DNA of 64,000 nucleotides. Origin: Elymus sibiricus (Eukaryota > Streptophyta > Magnoliopsida > Poales > Poaceae). The notes under the pieces were generated by a model. That model saw only the letters and a list, made by a program, of their open reading frames with translations, had not been told where the DNA came from and did no database searches. Made by a program: the position numbers and the translations under genes. The stretch is taken from NCBI GenBank assembly GCA_039707655.1, contig CM077676.1:241880866-241944865 (forward strand), in the 5' to 3' direction. This document shows, one piece after another, positions 35,741 to 46,848 of this stretch. Each line of letters starts with the position of its first letter. Position 1 is the stretch's first letter.

Positions 35741-36156
35741 ATGATGGACCCTTCCTCTTCCTCCACCGCCTCCGCCTCCGCCTCCGCCCCTGCTCCGGCT
35801 GCCTCCACCTACAGCAGTGATAGCGGGGGCCCCGCCGCTGCCCTATCGGCAGCGGTCGCCACGGCATCCCGGCGGTTTCAGCACCTGCTGGACCGGTCCA
35901 CTCCGCACGTGGGCCGCCGTTGGCTGGGCCTCGCTGGGGTAGTGTTGGTGTACGCGCTGCGCGCGTGGTTCGTCGGCGGCTACTACATCGTGACCTATGC
36001 CCTCGGCATCTACCTCCTCAACCTCCTCATCGCCTTCCTCTCGCCTCAGGTCGACCCCGAGCTCGCCGAGGTGCTCGGCGAGGGGCCCTCGCTCCCCACG
36101 CGCTCCTCGGACGAGTTCCGTCCGTTCGTCCGCCGCCTGCCCGAGTTCAAGTTCTG
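35741..36156 (+). CDS. RER1: RER1 (ER retention/retrieval receptor), exon 1
   Basis: RER1 is a small four-span membrane protein of the cis-Golgi that returns escaped ER membrane proteins and unassembled subunits in COPI vesicles. Exon 1 encodes residues 1-138 and part of 139. It starts MMDPSSSS with a Ser/Ala-rich N-terminus, then ASRRFQHLLDRSTPHVGRRW, two membrane segments (about 62-79 and 81-101), VDPELAEV, and the family signature DEFRPFVRRLPEFKFW. The donor GT is at 36157. Exons 1-3 total 654 bases, one clean frame of 217 residues, close to plant RER1 length. ATG 35741 or 35744 is chosen from family N-termini; an in-frame upstream ATG at 35681 would add 20 residues. No stops or frameshifts. 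Confidence 0.93.
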
Positions 36157-36469
36157 GTGCGATCCTTTGCTCTTGCTTGCGTAAACCGGACCCTGTGGTT
36201 ATGGAATCTTTTGTCCATGTTTAATAGAGTAACTGGAGTATAGATGCGTTCTTCTTGCTTGCTTGATGTGTTAGGGTCTTCTCTGTATGTGCTATGGTGG
36301 TCCGCGAGGATCTTTGAGCGCTCCGTTGAGATTTGATGTTACTTTGAATGTGCTGACTTTTTTTCTATCAGTGCTGGCAACTAACCTACGGACAAATCGC
36401 TACGGATGAGATCTACAGAGTAATCCTCCCCGTGAATTTCAACTAACCTCCCCGTAATTCTAACTAACT

Positions 36470-36497
<28 letters not shown>
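36470..36497 (+). repeat. Poly-C run (28 bases) in RER1 intron 1
   Basis: Uninterrupted C from 36470 to 36497 in otherwise ordinary intron sequence. Length may be uncertain for sequencing reasons. Confidence 0.9.
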
Positions 36498-36500
<3 letters not shown>

Positions 36501-38470
36501 TTCTCCCTGGGCCTCCACATCCTCCCCTAAATTAATTTCGTAGGATTTCTCCCGTAAGTTTTGTATTACTCGGGAACTTGAGATCTTGATAATATGTGAG
36601 AGGTGATGGGGTTATTTGATGGTAGAGTTTTTCTTTTTTGAGGGTAGAGCTTCTTGGATCTATAGGTGAGCAGCCAATTTCTGTCTTGGTTGAATTGCGG
36701 AATTTTCGGAGATTGATGCGGGAGTGGGACTTAGCTGATTCCTGCAAAACTCTTGTGCAGCCATGCATGACTGCTTGTTATTTATTTGCTCATTTTATGG
36801 CTATGTTCTATGTAGGTTATTGATTATCAAGGCGGCTTGCTTGGGAGCTGCAATTTGGCATGGGATCCAATTTTGTTTAGCATAGGTGTTCAAAGTAGTG
36901 GGGAAATAAAATCCAGTGTAAAACACAAAATAACTTTTGCTATTTTCCGAAGGTTATGTATTTAGGGCAAGTTCTTTTCATCTTCTGAGACAACTTCTGG
37001 GTTGCGGAATCTAGAGCTGAAAAGAACTAGAAAAAGCCTCCTAGCTGCCCAGCTCGTGGCCTCCGTTTCCCGCACAAAAATTGTTGGATGGAGAATCCGC
37101 GCCACTACCAATTTCCAGCCGATTCCCGAGCTTCTGTAACTTGCACAAAACGTTTTTTTGGCTTTGCCTCCCTTTTCATCGTTTTCTACCTAGCGCTATC
37201 CCCTCGCCCCACCGAATCCCCAACACGGCCGCCGCCGCTCGCCCTGCTCCCGCCTTACCATGTCGCATCGACCGGTGCAACTGCTCGTCCCTCATGCTGA
37301 TCCGCCTCCTCTTCTTCAATGCCGGTGGACGCATGGGAGTCGGAGGCGGGCGTCCTTGGCAGGTACTGCACCCTACCACCGGCGCACTGGCAGGTTGGCA
37401 CGTGGCGCTGAACACTGCAGCTCTGTGGGCGTGGGCACGCGTTGTGAGGGCACGAGGGAGCACCGGCTGAGGGTGCCACCTCCCCCTCCTGGCGCTTCTG
37501 TCATGTGCTGCATCGCGACAATGCCATAGAGCATGCCGCTGGTGCGCATGAGCTAGCGCCCGTGGTCGGCTGCAGGAGCGTTGTGGCCATGAGCTTGTTG
37601 CTGTGAAGCTTCTGGTCGCTGTCACCATTTTGCTTATCATGTTCAATCTTCAGTTCCGTAGGATTGGGCGTCCAGGCTCCAGTTTTGATTATATTTTGAG
37701 TGGTACGAGTACGCAGGAACAGAATGTATGTTATGTGAATGTTGTGACCAATTTTGATGCTAAGTTGGCAGTGGGCATGCTATTTGAGTGTGGTTATTTC
37801 TTATTTGGACTATTATGTTTAGTAGGTAGTGGACATGCTATGTGATGTGGTGCTATGTGAATTTTGATGCTTAGCACACAGTGGGCATTATAAACATTTC
37901 AGCACACAACTCATACAACAATCTCGGACTGCAATAGCTGAAAGAAACTGGACAACTGAATCTGTGCGCAACTGTTTCTGTGGGCAGTTTCTCAGAATAA
38001 AATTCTGGAGAATCTGGAGCTGAAAAGAATGAGCCCTTAGTATGAACTACTGAACATTTTCCTATTCCCATCTTTTTTTTTGAATTGCCGAACACTTGCC
38101 TATCCCCATCTTGGCGTGCACTCCTTCTCTTACAGCTAGCAAAACTGAAGCTTTTGTGCATGCATGCAAGTATAACAAAAAAGATGATGCCAGCAAATAT
38201 TTCTTTATTTTGAAAAATCAGAATGTTTAACTCCCAAATAGTATTATCCAATTTACAATCTGTTTTCACCATTAAGTTCGTTATGACGAGATCTTTGAAA
38301 CTAGATCTCATATGGGTATGCTCTGACATCTCTTTTTCGGGTTAAAAATTACGAAGCTGCAACATGTTACTTATAAGCTACTCGCAAGTAGTTATTCGAC
38401 ATGAAAACTAGAACTCTTGGAATGTTTCAGCGACTTTTCAGAGCTCAGAAGTTATCATTGGTACTATATA

Positions 38471-38744
38471 CTACCTCCGTCCTGGTTTATTGGTCCCCAT
38501 TGTATTTTGTGCCAAATTTTTGACCAGAGATTTAACTAATAAAATATTAATGCATGTCATAAAAAATAATATCATTGGAAACTATTAATGCATGTCATAA
38601 AAAATTATATCATTGGATTCGTACTTGAACATAGTTTCCAATGATATTATTTTTGATGACATGCATTAATATTTTGTTAGTTAAATCTTTGGTCAAAATT
38701 TGGCACAAAATACAATGGGGACCAATAAACCAGGACGGAGGTAG
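38471..38744. mobile_element. Stowaway-type MITE (274 bp, near-perfect foldback)
   Basis: Ends CTACCTCCGTCCTGG at both sides in inverted orientation, with arms extending almost to the centre. TA target duplication at 38469-38470 and 38745-38746. The left duplicate at about 17045-17055 shows the empty site (ACTATATAAGTTACC), which proves the boundaries and makes this a Tc1/mariner-type MITE insertion. Confidence 0.93.
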
Positions 38745-39439
38745 TAAGTTACCAAACCGTTGGCCATTGTTATCGTCTTGAAAAATTATCTCGGTTGGAT
38801 GTCTAAACAAAATTTTGGGAGCTTAGAGATTACCAAGCCAAGTAAATGTGTCAGTTACTAGATAGCAATGTTTAGGATATCGGTAATTGGTACCATATCG
38901 GTCGGGTGTTGAGTAGGGATAAATAGGAGAATTTTCCAATTAACTGGCCGATGAATCAGTTAATCGGCTATTCGGTGACGCAACGAGTAGCGATTAACTG
39001 ATCGAGATGCCGATTAACTGTCTGATATTTGGAATAATGCCAGATAGTTCAAGATATACTTATCAACTTTAAAACTAAATCTCGCTGGTAGCCAACATTA
39101 TTTGAGTTACTGGATTGGTCACAGTCCAAACAGTAATGTGTGAGCTAGGTAGCGATTGACTTGAAAATAGATCTCACCAGAACCACCATAACTTCATCTC
39201 TATTATGGTGGTGACTGTGACATAGTATGCTGGTTAACTCTCATGGTGATAACTGTTGTAGCATGAGAAACTTGGTAACTACATAATTGCATGTTGGTAA
39301 GTATAGTTTGGATGTTGGGTAACTATACCGAGTGGTTATCAGGTCATTAAAGTTACTGAAGTACTCACAAGTTGTCGTCGATTCCAAAATTATGTCTCAT
39401 TGAACCACCATGTAAATACATCACTACAATGGCGGAGGT

Positions 39440-39563
39440 TGTTATGAAATGAGCTTGTATATCATCGGGGCCAACTGGCCAGCACATATACATGTAGGGA
39501 AATAAGCAAAGAAGCCCTTATACAATATGATAACTACACACAGCACAACACCCTGTTCTAACA
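39440..39563 (-). repeat. 3' LTR of copia element C (124 bp)
   Basis: Minus reading TGTTAGAACAGGG to CATTTCATAACA, with 5-bp inverted ends TGTTA/TAACA. It matches the target-duplication boundary. Confidence 0.85.
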
Positions 39564-39590
39564 CCCCCCCCCCCCCCCCCCCTCTCAAAC

Positions 39591-42500
39591 TCAAGGGGGA
39601 TCTTGGACACTGAGTTTGGACAAGAAAAAATTGTGTTGTGACCGTGTCTGAGCTTTCGTGAGAAAATCAGCAAGCTGAAGCTCCGAGGGCACATACGGAA
39701 GGGCCACAATCCTCTCTTGCTCCTGAGAACGCATGTAGAAGGCATCAACACCGATGTGCTTGGTGAGCTCATGCTTAACAGGATCACATGCAATGCTGAG
39801 CGCCCCAGCGCTGTCGGAGAGCAAAGGGGTCGGTGCAGCAGTGGTAACACCGAAATCCTGAAGAAGCCACTGTAGCCAAGTAATCTCTGCAGTCATGAAT
39901 GCCATAGCTCGCAGCTCAGCCTCAGCACTGGAGCGAGATACAACAGTCTGCTTCAGAGAGGAGCCAAGAAAAACACAATAGGCAGAGAGAGAGGGGCGAT
40001 CAGTGGGATCGTTGGCCTAGGTCGCATCACAGTAGCCTGAAGCTAGAGCGAGGGAAGAATAAGCGACGAGTCACAGTACCACGAAGGTAACGAAGAACCC
40101 GAAGAAGATGATTGTAGTGAAGTTGAGTGGGAGCAAAGACAAACTGACTCAGAATGTGCACAACATAAGAAATGTCAGGACGAGTGATGCCTAGATAGAC
40201 AAGGCTCCCAACAAGATGGCGGTAATGTGTGGGATCTGCAAGGGGTTCACTCTCACTAGGACAAAGATGGAGACCAAGCTCCATAGGAGTGTCAACCGTA
40301 CGCTGATCAGTGAGGCAGGCACGAGTGAGAAGATCTTGGATGTACTTTGCTTGAGAGAGATAAATGCCCTCAGGGGAAGAAGCGATCTCAAGTCCAAGAA
40401 AGTAGCGAAGAGAATCCAAATCAGTCATCAAGAATTGCTCATGTAGACGTTTCTTCACAAAATCAATGAATTGGTGGTCATCCCCAGTGATAATCATGTC
40501 ATCAACATAGAGTAGTAAAAGGGTGCGACCGCGTGGAGAAGTGTGAATAAACAGAGCAGGATCATGAGCACTAGCAGGAAACCGGTCCTTGTGATGACGG
40601 AGGAGAAACGCTCAAACCAGGTACGAGGAGCTTGTTTCAGCCCATAAAGAGAGTGCCGAAGGCGACAGACAGTGCCATCGAAGACAGTATAGCCAGGAGG
40701 TGGCTGCATATAGACCACTTCCCGCAGCTCACCATTCAAGAAGGCATTCTTGACATCTAATTGGGAGATGGACCACTACCGAACAGCAGCAACAACCAAA
40801 AGAGTGCGAACAGTGGTCATGTGAGCAACAGGAGCAAAAGTCTCATCATAGTCACGACCATACTCCTGCTGGAAGCCACGCGCAACAAGACGAGCTTTGT
40901 AACGCACGAGGGAACCGTCTGAATGTGTCTTAACCTTGTAGACCCATTTGCAAGTGATGAGTCTTAACGCCTGTAGGCAGGGGTACAAGGTCCCAAGTGC
41001 CTGTGCGCTCAAAAGCATGAATCTCCTTTGCCATAGCATGCTGCCATTTAGAATGAGCAGCCGCCTCACGATACGTAGACGGCTCAACAATAGTGGTAGC
41101 AGCAGCTACATAGTAGGCAGGAGGCTGGAGAGTGTGGCGATCACGCAGATTATACCGAGGAGCAGGGGGGGGGGGGTAGGTGGTTCTGAAGGAACGGGCC
41201 CCAACAGGGAAGGAGTAGAAATCGAAGTGGGCGCATCCGAGGGAGAAGGGTGCTGAGCACGACGGGAGTAGACAAAAGGAAACGGAGAGAGAATGAAAGT
41301 GGAAGGTGGCGCATCAGAGGGAGAAGGGTGCGGAGCACGATGGGTAGGAGAGTTAGGAACAGAAACCTCATCCTGTGTAAGCTCAAGCTCATGAGCAGAC
41401 ACAGGTGAAGGGCTAGGACTGGACCTAACAGAGGTGACGTCGAAGGGTCGGAGGTGGAGAATCAGGTAGAGTCAAAAAAGAGAGGCTCGACTAACGACTC
41501 GGTGGTGGCAGAAGAAGAATGACGAGGGTAGAAGAAGCGCGGCTCATCAAAAGTGACATCTTTGGAGATTCTCAGTCTCCTAGCAATAGGGTCCCAGCAA
41601 CGGTAACCCTTGTGCTCCAAGCTGTAGCCAAGGAAAACACATTCAACAGATTGAGCAGTCAATTTGGTGCGTTCATGAGGGTGGAGAAGAACAAAACAGG
41701 CGCAACCAAACAGGCGTAGACCACTATAATCAGCCGGACCATCACCTAGATGATCAACTGGTATCCCCCCTGAAGAGCAACAGAAGGCTGAATATTAATG
41801 AGGTAAACAGCAGTAGAGACAGCCTCAGCCCAAAAGTGCGGGGGGACAGCAGAAGATAAAAGAAGAGCCCGAGCAGTCTCAAGGATGTGACGATGTTTGC
41901 GTTCAGCCACCCCATTTTGAGCATGGGCACCATGACAAGAATACTGAGGAAGTGTACCCTGTTCAGCAAGGAAACCACGAAGCGCACAAGATAGGTACTC
42001 GCTAGCCGAATCAGCATGAAAAACTCGAACAGAGGAATCATACCAAGTGCGAACCATGGTAGCAAAAGACTTGTAAATTTGAAGCACTTGACTACGAGAT
42101 GACATAAAGTAGATCCAAGTGTGGCGAGAAAAATCATCAATGAAAATTATATAATATTTGTGACCCCCTTTCGAAACAAAGGGGGCACGACCCCATACAT
42201 CAGAGTGAACAAGTTCAAAAGGTCGTTGAGAAACAGAATTACTAGAGGGATAGGGGAGTTGTATCTGCTTGCCAAGCTTACAACCCATACAATTTAGGGA
42301 ACTATCACCAGAGATAGACCCTAGAACACCACTCCTTACCAAAGAAGACAAGCGGGAGCCACAAATGTGACCCAATCGATGATGCCACTGAGCGAAGGAT
42401 GTGGTGGTGGTGGCAGCTGAAGCAAAAGGGGTGGTGATGTCCGACTGGCTAGAGGACGCAGCGGAAGGAAGGCGCAGCCAATCAAGCTCCCAAAGGCGCT

Positions 42501-42597
42501 GGGAGTCATGGCGCCGAGGACTGATCCCAACCAGAATCCCCGTACGATGATCCTGAACACAACAAGAGTCAGAATCCAGAATAACACGACAACCCAA
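39591..42597 (-). pseudogene. Integrase-RT-RNase H of copia element C, broken
   Basis: GAG-pre-integrase ([28 protein letters not shown]), integrase core ([32 protein letters not shown]), integrase tail ([14 protein letters not shown]). [62 protein letters not shown], then LRYFLGLEIASS and the GSLVYLGITRPDI block. RNase H ends at 39591. Stops and frameshifts near 41745, 41110-41460, 40773, 40494 and 40030. Confidence 0.9.
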
Positions 42598-42598
42598 G

Positions 42599-43912
42599 TC
42601 AGTAAGTTGACCAGCAGATAGAAGTTGCAGTCAGTTTAGGAACATGAGAAGCGGCAGGGACATGAAAAGAAGACGTGGAAAGAGTCCCTCTTGTGACAAC
42701 AGGAAGAGAAGTGCCATCTGCAGTCTGAACCATAAGTGGAGAAGGCACAGAGGTGACAACACAAAGGTGATCTATGTGTGGTGTCATGTGGAAGGAGGCC
42801 CCAGAATCAAGAATCCAGGGCAAAGATGTACCTGGCGAAGAGTGGTGGTGGACCAGACGTCTGACCAGCAGAACCAGCAGAACCTGAGGATGGTGCAGAA
42901 GCAGCAAGGCGGCGCAGCAAGGTGAGCATCTCCTGCTGAACCTTTTCAAGGGGGGCCTCACGAGAATTTGAGGAGCCTCCCGAGTCCTTTTGAGGACGAC
43001 CACCACGGCGACCCTGCCACCTCTTGATGCACTCCATGATCATGTGACCATCCTGCTTGCAGTAGTTGTAGAAAGCACTACTGGAGTCTGCTGCCACCGG
43101 TGTAGAAGAGGGCACACGAGGCAGCGGAGGTGGAACGCAGGCAGCCAGGACTGCTGAAGAGGATGGCAACAAGCCCGTGCTCCGTAGACGTAGCTCCTCA
43201 GATCGCACCTCAGCAAGGGCCTCCAGAGTAGAGAGCCGAGGATGGCGTGCCAATAACTGAGCACGACTCTGCTCGAACTCCGGTCGGAGGCGAGTGAGGA
43301 AGTCGTAGAGGCGACGAACCTCCCGAACCTCCAGCTTAGCTTGTTGCTGCACACAACAATGACATCTGCGACAAACATCAGCTCCCAGAGAGTCCAATTG
43401 GCGCCACACCGCCGACATCTCCTTGTAGAAGTCATCCACAGTAGCATCTCCCTGTTGTAGTTGTTGCTCTTGACGAATAACAGAGAGACACATGGCGTCC
43501 CTTGTAGACTTATAGCGGCAGCGAAGGTGCTCTCACATCTGATATGCAGTGGTAAGGGCCACCACATCCATGGTGAGATAAACATTTATGCTGTTCACCA
43601 AGATAGAAGAGGCTCGAGCGTCATCATTAGTCCATTGCTTGTACAGGTGGAGTTGATTCTGATACTCTTCAGTGGCTTCTTCAAAGGCATCTAGCATCTC
43701 ACGTTGCTTGTATCATCGGCATCAACCGGGAAGGCCAACTCAGCCGGAGGAGTGGGTAGCAGGGGACAAGGCAGAGCACCAGAGAGGTGCTCCCAGACCA
43801 GCTGGCCCCTCATGTGCAGCTTCATGTGCTGCACCCAGTCCCTGTAGTTCTGTCCGTTGAAGATAACAGGACATCGTGGGACTGGGACAACACCGGTGGT
43901 GGAGGGCGCCAT
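42599..43912 (-). pseudogene. gag and protease of copia element C, broken
   Basis: ATG at 43912 (MAPSTTGVVPVPRC, then LNGQNY-like FNGQNYRDWVQHMKLHM). A frame break near 43691 and a TGA near 43533 follow. The gag core is WRQLDSLGADVC and FLTRLRPEFEQSRAQLL. The zinc knuckle near 43060 reads YNYCKQDGHMIMEC, with the first Cys missing. The protease site is PWILDSGASFHMT near 42815, intact. The frame is lost again near 42610. Confidence 0.85.
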
Positions 43913-44174
43913 TCCAGCAGAGCAGCAGCAGCAGGGGGCACAGCTTGATGGCGGCAGCAGACCAGGAAGAGCAGCAGCAGCTGTGGATGAAGAGGCAGGA
44001 GGCCGGCGGCGGAGGCGGCGCCGGCCGGGAAGGATGGCGGCAGCAGCGGCCTGGAACAGCGGCAGCCTGGACCAGCAGGCGGCGGCGGCTACCAGCAGCA
44101 GGTCTGCATGGAAGAAGTGGGGAGAGGCTCGATGGAGAGAGGAGCGGCGGCGGCGGCTGGGAAACCTAACCCTA

Positions 44175-44186
44175 GCTTTGATACCA
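44175..44186 (-). other. Primer binding site of copia element C
   Basis: Minus strand TGGTATCAAAGC, an initiator tRNA-Met type site with one change from TGGTATCAGAGC. Confidence 0.8.
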
Positions 44187-44305
44187 TGAAATGAGCTTGT
44201 ATATCATCGAGGCCAACAAGCTAGCACATATACATGTAGGGAAATAAGCAAAGAAGCCCCTATACAATATGATAACTACACACAGCACAACACCCTGTTC
44301 TAACA
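44187..44305 (-). repeat. 5' LTR of copia element C (119 bp)
   Basis: Same as the 3' LTR but ends at CATTTCA directly before the primer site, lacking the last five bases TAACA. Confidence 0.85.
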
Positions 44306-44870
44306 GAGGTGACTATGACCTAGTATACTAGTTAACTAATTGTTTCACAATGTAACTTAGCTTAAGGAGCCGTGTAACTACATAATTGCTATGTTAGTAA
44401 CTGTAGCATAAGAGCTGGGTAGCTACATAATTGCTTTGTAACTGTAGCATGACCAACTGGGTAACTGCATAATTGTCATGTTGATAATTGTGACTAACAG
44501 TACTAGTGTTATGATGGTAATTGTACTAGGGATAACTGGTTAAATATATCGGTCGTGATACTTGAAACTTGGACATCAGTGAGAAACTGGGCAACTGTAT
44601 TAGCGTTATGAAATCTGAGTGACAAATTAAGCTTGAACTACCGAATAACTACATGGTACTTTGATGGTAACTGTATCCCAGACAACTGGGTAACTAAAAG
44701 TGTGCCATAGCGGTAACTTCAATATGAAATTTGGGCAGATATGGTAGTGCTTTGATTACAAGTATCTGTAACCAAAAAACCTCAGTAACTATTACAATAC
44801 TAGTACTGGGTAATTACATTGTTGAACGGTAATAACTATCACCTAGATTGTTGGGTAACTCCATCAATTT
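44306..44870 (+). repeat. Degenerate repeats rich in GGTAACTACATAATTG
   Basis: The same word family (GTAACTACATAATTGC, GGTAACTGT) recurs here and at 17500-17700, 18525-18720 and 39200-39420. It looks like an old low-copy tandem repeat into which copia element C inserted. No ORF. Confidence 0.5.
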
Positions 44871-44945
44871 CATGGAGGCACCAACTCACATGCGCTGCTT
44901 TGCCAAAGCAGCTTCCCCTCCATGTTGTGTTCCTTTGGCACCACC

Positions 44946-44946
<1 letters not shown>

Positions 44947-44975
<29 letters not shown>
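44947..44975 (+). repeat. Poly-C run (29 bases)
   Basis: Uninterrupted C run in RER1 intron 1, comparable with the one at 36470. Confidence 0.9.
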
Positions 44976-44977
<2 letters not shown>

Positions 44978-46840
44978 CCAAGGTTGTAGACAAATCACTC
45001 CTGTGTAGACAGTCTACACAACCTACAGGGTCGGCAGCTAGAGATTAGTCATCCAGAGCACTTCATCAAGCAGGCTGTGAGGAAAAGAGCTGGTGAAGGC
45101 ATTGTAGAGAGTATTGGGGGTATGGCATTATGTCGAGCATGTGGTGGGCGAGGCTTGGCATAACATTGAAGCTGCACATTTGACGCAGTGGGGAGGGATG
45201 CATGCTGGAGCGGCCGAGTTGTCATAGGTGAGACTACATTGGGATCCCACATTAGGAGTCTATGACATGGGTAGGACCATGTTGCCAACTCGATGGAGGG
45301 GAAGCTCACGTCGTCCAAGACTAGAGGAACCCACCATGGCAAACACGTGACCTCCGGTACCGAGCCTGGCCCCCTCAACTGCCGGCAGCAAATCCACTTG
45401 CCATGGCATTTATGCCACGCCCCATGGGGTCATGTCCCTATCCAACTCGCGCCCAGGCAAGACTAGGAGCCTCAGTTGGTGCTGGACGGGACATCTTGGA
45501 CTCTTGGTAGAAGATCCCGGAGTGGAATAGTGTGATGAGAATGCCGGAGAGGGGCAATGCTGGGCGCACATGCGGCTTCGGAACCTGGAAAGAGAAAAGA
45601 TGGGTGCATGGCTGATGATAGAGTCGTGGAGTGTGATCGCGGGACAAAAGTAAGAGGCAATTAAAGAGGGGAGCAACGCACCGCCCTTCGATTCTAGATT
45701 GGATGGTGAACAGATCATTTGGCCTAATGGTCGCCACATAATTTTTTCGAACACAAAAATGTACATATCAAAAGTCAAGTATGGATTTGTGCTCGTGAAA
45801 ACATCTTAAATGATTAAGAGATGCTACGAAAGAATCAAATACACTTTTTATTGTGTGGCGATCCTTCACGTTCACATTTAGATCCAACTGCTACCGCATT
45901 AGACATAAGATGAGAGCAGGAATAGAGTTTGGAGGGTTAGTCGAATGAGCTAATATGTAGCTTGCTCACAAGGTAGTTAAATACATGATTTAAGAAATTG
46001 GACCATGCTAAAGGTTCGACCCAAGGAGTTTGGAGGGTCAGTCAAATGAGCTGATATGTCGCTTACTCATAAGGTAGTTTAATACACGATTTAAGAAATT
46101 GGACCATGCTAAAGGTTCGACTTGACATAGATTGACCCAAAATATACTATAACGATACCATGTTTGTTCTTATCCAACTTTTAGATAATTTTATTTAAAT
46201 ATATTAGAAATATTAAATCTGCGTAACACAATAAATAATCTTCTTTTAGTGTGGGTACAAGCAGACAATCTAGAAAAAGGTAATCGACTCACTGCTGACA
46301 TTTATTTTGAAGAGGATTTTCAAAGGAATAGGGCAGAATACAACAAACAAAAATCAAAGTAAGAAGAATAAAAAACCGGTGTGGCAGTGACCTCCTGCTA
46401 GATGCAAGCCAGTTGGCCTATTGATTGTTTTCATTTTGCTATTCATTTCTTGCCGAAAAAGTCGGGTATGCATCTCTGCACCCTCGACACATCGCCAATA
46501 TGCTAGAGAGCCGAAATTTAGGTGTTTGTGTTAATCCACTATGAAGGCTGATTATATCATTAAACACGAAACAAGCTTAATTTACGGGATAAACACCTAT
46601 TACTTTCATATATACTTTTTGTTTGTTATTAGTACTAAGGTTATAAATATTGGGATATGTTGGATTAGACTGGTTAGTTATGGGTTGAGGCTGGGTCAAG
46701 GTCCATGTGGGGTTGGAGCCGGCTCCTCGGACGTGGCTCAAAGCAATTGCCGTAGCGGCTAATGTCCACTGTTCTTGATCTTCTTAGGCCATCCAGCGAA
46801 TCAGCTGAGTGGTCTAAAAAAGATAAACACTAATCAATAG
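44976..46840. other. Intron 1 sequence without recognisable genes
   Basis: I see only short unsupported ORFs. One direct repeat is listed separately (45925-46125). Confidence 0.5.
45925..46125 (+). repeat. Two-copy 101-bp tandem repeat
   Basis: Copies 45925-46025 and 46026-46125 begin GAGTTTGGAGGGT and share GATTTAAGAAATTGGACCATG, with scattered differences. Confidence 0.8.
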
Positions 46841-46848
46841 AAATAAGG

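Larger units (their letters stand above)
37394..40222 (+). repeat. Segmental duplicate inside RER1 intron 1 (right copy)
   Basis: Near-identical to 15984-18524. Here the sequence continues on both sides: leftward through unique intron to exon 1, rightward into the rest of copia element C. So this looks like the source copy. It contains a MITE (38471-38744) that the left copy lacks. Confidence 0.9.
39440..44305 (-). mobile_element. Ty1/copia element C with very short LTRs, full length but dead
   Basis: Target duplication GAGGT at 39435-39439 and 44306-44310. LTRs of about 119-124 bp (39440-39563 and 44187-44305) differ at about five positions. On the minus strand: primer site 44175-44186, gag from ATG 43912, protease, integrase, RT and RNase H to 39591, then a run of G as the polypurine tract (39564-39582). 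Integrase before RT is the copia order. Many stops and frameshifts. It sits in RER1 intron 1, opposite to the gene. Confidence 0.92.

Noticed and set aside
37081..37529. Plus-strand ORFs near 37081-37529 as a possible extra exon of RER1
   Set aside because: No RER1 residues are missing between exons 1 and 2, and the left duplicate shows no coding constraint.
43857..44189. Plus-strand ORF of 110 codons rich in Gly/Arg/Gln
   Set aside because: It lies antisense over the leader and gag start of copia element C, in CAG-rich repeats.
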